DNA of 64,000 nucleotides from Rhynchopus sp. YZ270_cl-10. Its lineage: Eukaryota > Euglenozoa > Diplonemea > Diplonemida > Diplonemidae. The notes beneath the pieces are model-generated. The model worked only from the letters and a program-made list of their open reading frames with translations, ran no database searches and was not told where the DNA came from. The DNA lies in assembly GCA_964035575.1 (NCBI GenBank), contig OZ037927.1, forward strand, positions 992,001-1,056,000, in the 5' to 3' direction. Below, in pieces: positions 63,991 through 64,000 of this stretch. Positions within the stretch are counted from its first letter, which is position 1. Every line of letters starts with the position of its first letter. A program made the position numbers and the translations under genes.

Positions 63991-64000
63991 TTTTGACGAG

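Overview
This window looks like transposon-dominated DNA from the nuclear genome of a microbial eukaryote. I cannot name the species. Reasons: intronless hAT transposases, a Helitron/Helentron-type Rep-helicase, an OTU protease, a Polinton-type packaging ATPase remnant, a secreted and membrane-anchored beta-propeller/kinase-like receptor fused to a Crinkler/RHS-type NTPase, and no bacterial operon layout. Host-like coding sequence is limited to about 49.9-56.0 kb. Most short open frames elsewhere are by-products of A-run/T-run blocks (reading as Lys/Phe runs) and of tandem repeats.

Layout. 0-6 kb: tail-to-tail pairs of small Helentron-like non-autonomous elements and a foldback, invaded by short hAT-like elements. 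6.0-12.1 kb: one hAT-like element (7-bp target duplication AATCGAA) whose right end has expanded into about 18.7 copies of a 218-bp unit. 12.2-15.9 kb: an OTU-domain gene split by a hAT-like insertion. 15.9-28.1 kb: a hAT element (hAT-1) with an intact 1091-residue transposase and a left end amplified into 175/176-bp units, with a 200-N assembly gap inside. 28.9-37.4 kb: a Rep-helicase gene on the minus strand cut into five pieces by four insertions whose frames meet exactly once each insertion and one target copy are discounted. 37.4-42.9 kb: more nested hAT-like elements, including a deletion derivative of hAT-1. 42.9-49.1 kb: a Helentron-like element containing a second hAT (hAT-2), whose transposase gene is itself split by another hAT-like element. 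49.9-56.0 kb: receptor/NTPase ORF, adjacent nuclease-like ORF, Polinton ATPase fossil, and a small coiled-coil exon. 56-64 kb: long palindromes, GC-rich minisatellites, a hAT-like element that seems to have captured unique DNA, and a TIR element edged by CTCTAATTAG repeats.

Main observation. At least twelve hAT-like elements share an outermost CA(A/G/T)(G/T)GCT terminus. Behind it each family carries its own short GC-rich repeat ('barcode'), then an A-run/T-run block, then common subterminal boxes; many also share a common interior module. Eleven have exact 7-bp target duplications rather than the 8 bp usual for hAT. Each array unit starts or ends with the element's own terminus, so the arrays look like amplified transposon ends. 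Alongside runs a set of three Helentron-like families with a common left end (TTTAG/TTGAG ... CTGGC) and a right-end hairpin whose arm matches the left end, inserting at TT/AA. These two systems repeatedly insert into each other and into the genes of autonomous elements.
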